Part shown: in pieces, positions 59,550 to 64,000 of the stretch
Position numbering within the stretch: the stretch's first letter is position 1
How the letters are laid out: every line of letters begins with the position of its first letter
Origin: Mallotus nudiflorus
Lineage: Eukaryota > Streptophyta > Magnoliopsida > Malpighiales > Euphorbiaceae
Direction: 5' to 3'
DNA: 64,000 nucleotides
NCBI GenBank assembly: GCA_947683625.1
Contig: CANTUR010000645.1
Location: forward strand, 248,001 to 312,000
The notes under the pieces: model-generated
What the model was told of the DNA's origin: nothing
Seen by the model: only the letters and a program-made list of their open reading frames with translations
Databases searched by the model: none
Program-made: the position numbers and the translations under genes

Positions 59550-62500
59550 TCAAGAAGGAAAGAGATACGGGTAAGAAGCTTGCATCTCGGCTTCAGTCTC
59601 CCATGTATGCTCCTCGACTCTATCGCTATGCCACAGAACCTTGACCATCGGAATCTGCTTCGATCGCAACTGTCGAATTTGAAAATCAACGATCGCCACA
59701 GGTTCTTCCACAAACGTCAAATCTTCACTCACTTCTACACTGTCGGGCTACATCACATGTGAAGGGTCTGAGATATACTTCCTCAACATCAAGATATGAA
59801 ATACTGGATGCACCTGTGACATACTCGGAGGCAAATCCAATCGATATGCAACAGTGCCAACTCTCTCCAGAATCTCAAACGGTCCAATGTATCTCGGTGC
59901 TAACTTACCCTTCCTGCCAAATCTCATCACACCCTTCATCGGAGATACCTTCAGAAAAATGAAATCTCCAACCTGAAACTCCACATCTCTGCGCCTAGGA
60001 TCCACATAACTCTTCTGTCTGCTAACTGCGGTCTCTAATCTACGCTTGATCATGGCGACCTTCTCTGCAGCATCCTGAACCATCTCAGGTCCAGTCAAAG
60101 CTCTTTCACCAATCTCATCCTAACTCAAAGGGGATCTAAACTTCCTTCCATATAACGCCTCATACGGTGCCATGCCAATACTGCTATGGTAGCTGTTATT
60201 ATATGCAAACTCAATAAGTGACAAATGATCATCCCAGCTACCTCCCAAATCCAAGACACACATCCTCAACATATCTTCCAGTGTCTGGATCGTCCTCTCA
60301 GACTGACCATCTGTCTGAGGATGAAAAGTAGTACTGAAATCCAACCTAGTGCCCATCGCTTCCTGCAACTTCTGCTAAAAATGAGAAGTAAACACCGAAC
60401 CTCTATCTGACACAATGGACACAGGTACTCCATGAAGGCACACAATATGCTTCACATACAACTTCGCCAATCTAGCAACTGAATAAGTGGCTTTCACAGG
60501 CAAGAAATGTGCAGACTTCGTCAACCTGTCTATAATCACCTAGATGGAATCGTATCCATCCTTCAAACGAGGTAAACCGACCACAAAATCCATAGCTATC
60601 CTTTCCCACTTCCACTCGGGAATAGGAAGAGGCTGAAGCTTCCCAGAAGGCTTCTGATGTTCAGCTTTCACTTACTGACACGTCAAACACTTCGCAATAT
60701 AATCAGTGACATCCTTCTTCAATCCATCCTACCAGTATAGATCTCTGATACTGTGGTACATCTTAGTAACACTTGGATGAACGTTGTAAGCTGTAGAGTG
60801 TGCTTCCTCTAGGATCTCTTCTCAAATCATCCGCATCAGGAACACACAATCTACCACTGATCCACAACACACCATCATCATCGAGTGTGAAATCAGTGAA
60901 CTTCCTTGCTCGAACATTCTCTGCAAGCTCTTCCAGAATAGGATCTTGGCTCTGAGCTGCTTTAATCCTATCCCTCAGTACAGATCGTACTTTAAACTGA
61001 GCTAGCAATCCACCTGATCTACTAATCTTCATCATCAGACCTTGATCCACCAACAGATGCAACTCCTGGATCAATGGTCTCCTCTCAACACTGATGTGAG
61101 CAAGACTACCTGAGGACTTCCTACTCAAGGCATCTGCTACCATATTAGCTTTACCCGGATGATATAAGATCTCACAGTCATAATTCTTCAACAATTCCAA
61201 CCATCTCCTCTGCCTCAGATTCAAATCTTGCTGCTGAAAAATGTACTTAAGGCTCTTGTGATCAGTAAATATCTCACAAGTCACCCCGTACAAATAATGT
61301 CTCCAAATCTTCAAAGCAAAGATCACTGCAGCCATCTCAAGATCATGTGTAGGATAGTTCTGTTCATGCTTCTTCAACTGCCTCAAAGCATAGGCTATCA
61401 CCCTTCCATTTTGCATCAACACACAACCAAGACCAATTCTAGAGGCATCACAGTAAACTGTGAACTTATCCACACTATTAGGCAAAGCTAATACTAGCGA
61501 TGTGGTCAACTTCTCCTTCAACAACTGAAAACTATTCTCACAAGCTTTTGACCACTCGAATCTAACATTCTTCTGAGTCAAGCGAGTCATAGGGGCTGCA
61601 ATTCTAGAAAAATCCTGCACAAACCGCCTATAATACCCGGCTAAACCCAGAAAACTTCGAATCTCTTTGACAGAAGTAGGTCTAGGCCATTCAGATACTG
61701 CCTCAACCTTCTGTGGATCAACCTGAATACCTTCTTTAGACACTACATGTCCAAGAAAAGAAACACTCTCCATCCAGAAATCACACTTAGAGAATTTAGC
61801 ATAAAGCTGATGATCTCTCAATGTCTGTAGTACAATCCTCAAGTGATATACATGCTCTTCCATACTCCTAGAATAAACCAGTATATCATCAATGAAGACT
61901 ACCATAAACTAATCCATATACGGTCTGAATACCCTGTTCATCAGGTCCATAAAAGCTGCTGGTGCATTAGTCAAACCAAAAGACATCACTAGAAACTCAT
62001 AATGGCCATATCTAGTGCGGAATGTTGTCTTAGGAATATCAGCCTCTCTAATCCGCAGCTGATGATAACCCGACCTCAAGTCAACCTTAGAAAAGAACTG
62101 TGCACCCTGTAGCTGATCAAACAAATCATCTATCCTCGGGAGAGGATACTTGTTCTTCACTGTCACCTTATTCAGCTCTCTGTAGTCAATGCACAGTCTC
62201 AGGGTACCATCCTTCTTCTTCACAAACAGGACTAGTGCACCCCAAGGAGAAACACTAGGTCTGATGAAACCTTTATCCAACAACTCTTACAACTGCTCCT
62301 TCAACTCTTTCAACTCTGCAAGAGCCATACGATAGGGTGGCATAGATATAGGAGTAGTACCTGGAACCACATCTATACAGAACTCAATCTCTCTGTGAGG
62401 TGGTAAACCTCGCAACTCCTCGGAAAAAACATCAGGAAACTCACAAGCAACAGGAACATCTGTGAGTGATAACTTCTCCACTGAAGTATCCCTGACCAAT

Positions 62501-64000
62501 GCCAAATATCCCTGACAACCTTTCCTCAACAACTTCCTAGCTGTAATAGCAGAAATAAGATTCTGAAGTGCTGAACTCCTATCACCAACAAACTTAAAAT
62601 CTACTTCACCAGGAATTCTGAAAGTCACCTCTTTATTCCTGTAATCTACCATGGCATAGTGCTGAGATAACCAATCCATTCCCAAAATAACATCAAACTC
62701 CATCACATCCAACAAAATCAAATCAGTGAATAATTATCTATCTCCCACGAGAACTGGACAACCAGAAAGAACAATATCGGTGTCCAAGGAATCGCTCAGA
62801 GGAGTGGCAACAGACAAAGGAAAAGCCATCCTCGAAGCTTGCCAACAAGATTTAGAAGCAAAAATGGGAGAAATAAACGAATGCGTGGCACCCGGATCAA
62901 ACAAAACCCATGCATCCAGGTAACAAATAGAAACAATACCTGCCATGACTGCATTAGATGCCTGAGCATCCTGCTAAGTGAGGTGAAAAACTCTGGCCTG
63001 ACCTCGACCTCCCTGCTGACTGATAGAAGCCTGGCCAACACCTCTGGCACCTCCTTTAGCACCTCTACCACGACTCTACTGTGGAACAAACTGAGTGGAA
63101 CTCTGATGCTGAGCTGGTGGTAACTGAAATGGCACGGGTGCAGCACTAGCAATCGACTGTTGTGGGAATCGTAGAATCTACTGCTATTGATACCCGGAAT
63201 AAGGACATGATCTGGCAAAATGTCCTATCTGCCCGCATCTGAAGCATGTTAGTGATGTCAGATAACAGGATCCCTGATGGACTCTACCACAAGTCTGACA
63301 AACACTGGCCGCTGACCCAGAACTACGACCACTGCTGCTGCTCGAAGCACCTGACCCGAATCTGAATGATCTACGCTGACCTCCACGGCCATGTCTACTA
63401 CTACGATGCACTCGCTGCTGCTGTCTCTGACTCTGCTGAGTCGGACCTCTCTGTTGACTACTCGATCCAACATGAAAACTTGAATATGGAGTAGCCTGCA
63501 ATCCACTCGACTGAACTCCTAGCTGGTAGTAATCAGGCATCGCTCCCTGCCTAACTAGCCTCAGCTCAATCTCCTTAGCCAACTCAATCACAGACTCGAG
63601 AGTAAGGCCTGCTGGAGGCATACCAGCAAAAGCTGAACCCAAACCAGTAACGTAAGTAGTGACTGTGAAATACTGATCTCGCATCAGATCCTCAGCATAT
63701 CTACCCAATCGAAGAAACTCTCGGGTGTATTCCTCTACAGATCGATCTCCACAAGAAATACTGGTCAAACGGAGATGATAACTCAAACGAAGAGGCTCTG
63801 GACAGAATCTCCTCATAAATCGCTCTCGGAACTGAGCCCATGTCATCGTCATCATATAAGGCTGAATCATCTAAATGAACCAATCTAGGGCTGGTCCCTC
63901 AACAGACAACTCGACGATCATGATCCGCTGGTACTCGGTATGAGCAGTCCGAGTCCTAGTCTCAATCGCATGCAGAAAATCTAATGGATCGGAAGTACCA
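59550..64000 (-). pseudogene. gag-pol of element O, partial, scattered stops
   Basis: Reading from the right edge: gag core (63184-63870 and beyond); zinc knuckle CFRCGQIGHFARSC near 63210-63250; protease FDPGATHSF in 62734-62946; RT 61909-62283 with FIDDILVYSRS continuing at 61905; RNase H with YCDASRIGLG and DLEMAAV (about 61000-61600); integrase (about 59950-60890); chromodomain (59550-59732). The frame is collinear with few indels. Breaks are mostly single stops: complement of TAG/TAA at 60375, 60540, 60672, 60729, 61909, 62287 and 63871, each a Trp or Gln codon in relatives. It is the least decayed full-length copy, but cannot make a complete protein. Confidence 0.93.

Larger units (their letters stand above)
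59503..64000 (-). mobile_element. Element 'O' internal region, cut by window edge
   Basis: A minus-strand internal region runs from the polypurine tract (59506-59515) to the right edge, inside gag. About 0.5 kb (gag start, leader, primer site) and the 5' LTR should lie right of the window. It keeps the 312-bp gag segment and the RNase H domain that the tandem copies lack, and served as the reference for those deletions. Confidence 0.95.

Noticed and set aside
1..64000. Host genes, tRNA, rRNA, MITEs, LINEs or DNA transposons
   Set aside because: All stretches could be assigned to LTRs or internal regions of the one retrotransposon family. The tRNA-like motifs are primer-binding sites only.

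Overview
The window is plant heterochromatin made entirely of one family of Ty3/gypsy LTR retrotransposon. The pol order is protease, reverse transcriptase, RNase H, integrase, then a C-terminal chromodomain. With the primer site for initiator-methionine tRNA and long LTRs (about 3.0-3.25 kb), this points to a chromovirus of the Tekay/Del type. A full internal region is about 5.0 kb and a full gag-pol frame about 1,585 codons. I see no host gene, tRNA, rRNA, CRISPR array or other transposon family. The AT-rich LTRs, the tRNA-iMet primer site and the chromodomain indicate a flowering plant; I cannot name the species.

Layout. (1) 1-12363: a minus-strand tandem array in which two copies of a deleted element share an LTR (internal part 1-2224, LTR 2225-5337, internal 5338-9250, LTR 9251-12363). 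It sits inside an older LTR ('A', 12364-18088), which also carries a solo LTR ('B', 14137-17363). (2) 18089-32164: a short inverted LTR fragment, then a Russian-doll stack on LTR 'G' (18201-19367 and 32054-32164). G holds solo LTR 'C' (19368-32048), C holds solo LTRs 'D' (19939-26367) and 'F' (27759-30778), and D holds solo LTR 'E' (22890-26134). Five solo LTRs (B-F) have perfect 5-bp target-site duplications. (3) 32165-52892: a plus-strand decayed element ('L'). Its 5' LTR was split by G, by LTR 'J' (34109-35335) and by a minus-strand decayed element ('K', 35336-43964). Its gag-pol is at 44872-49603 and its 3' LTR at 49662-52892. (4) 52893-56255: remnants of two further minus-strand LTRs ('M' and 'N'). 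(5) 56256-64000: a minus-strand element ('O'), running off the right edge.

The deepest chain reads N, M, L, G, C, D, E: seven successive insertions of the family into its own LTRs. No gag-pol frame is intact. The youngest-looking copy (2225-12363) has LTRs that differ at only about eight positions, but it lost 312 bp of gag in frame and 769 bp over RNase H. K, L and O are riddled with stops that are nearly all C-to-T or G-to-A changes, as expected from deamination of methylated cytosine.

The LTRs carry a conserved series of inverted repeats. One shows a paired, stem-preserving change between subfamilies. Another is a twin hairpin whose two near-identical 31-nt loops sit on different but self-complementary stems. 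These are the least expected features of the window.
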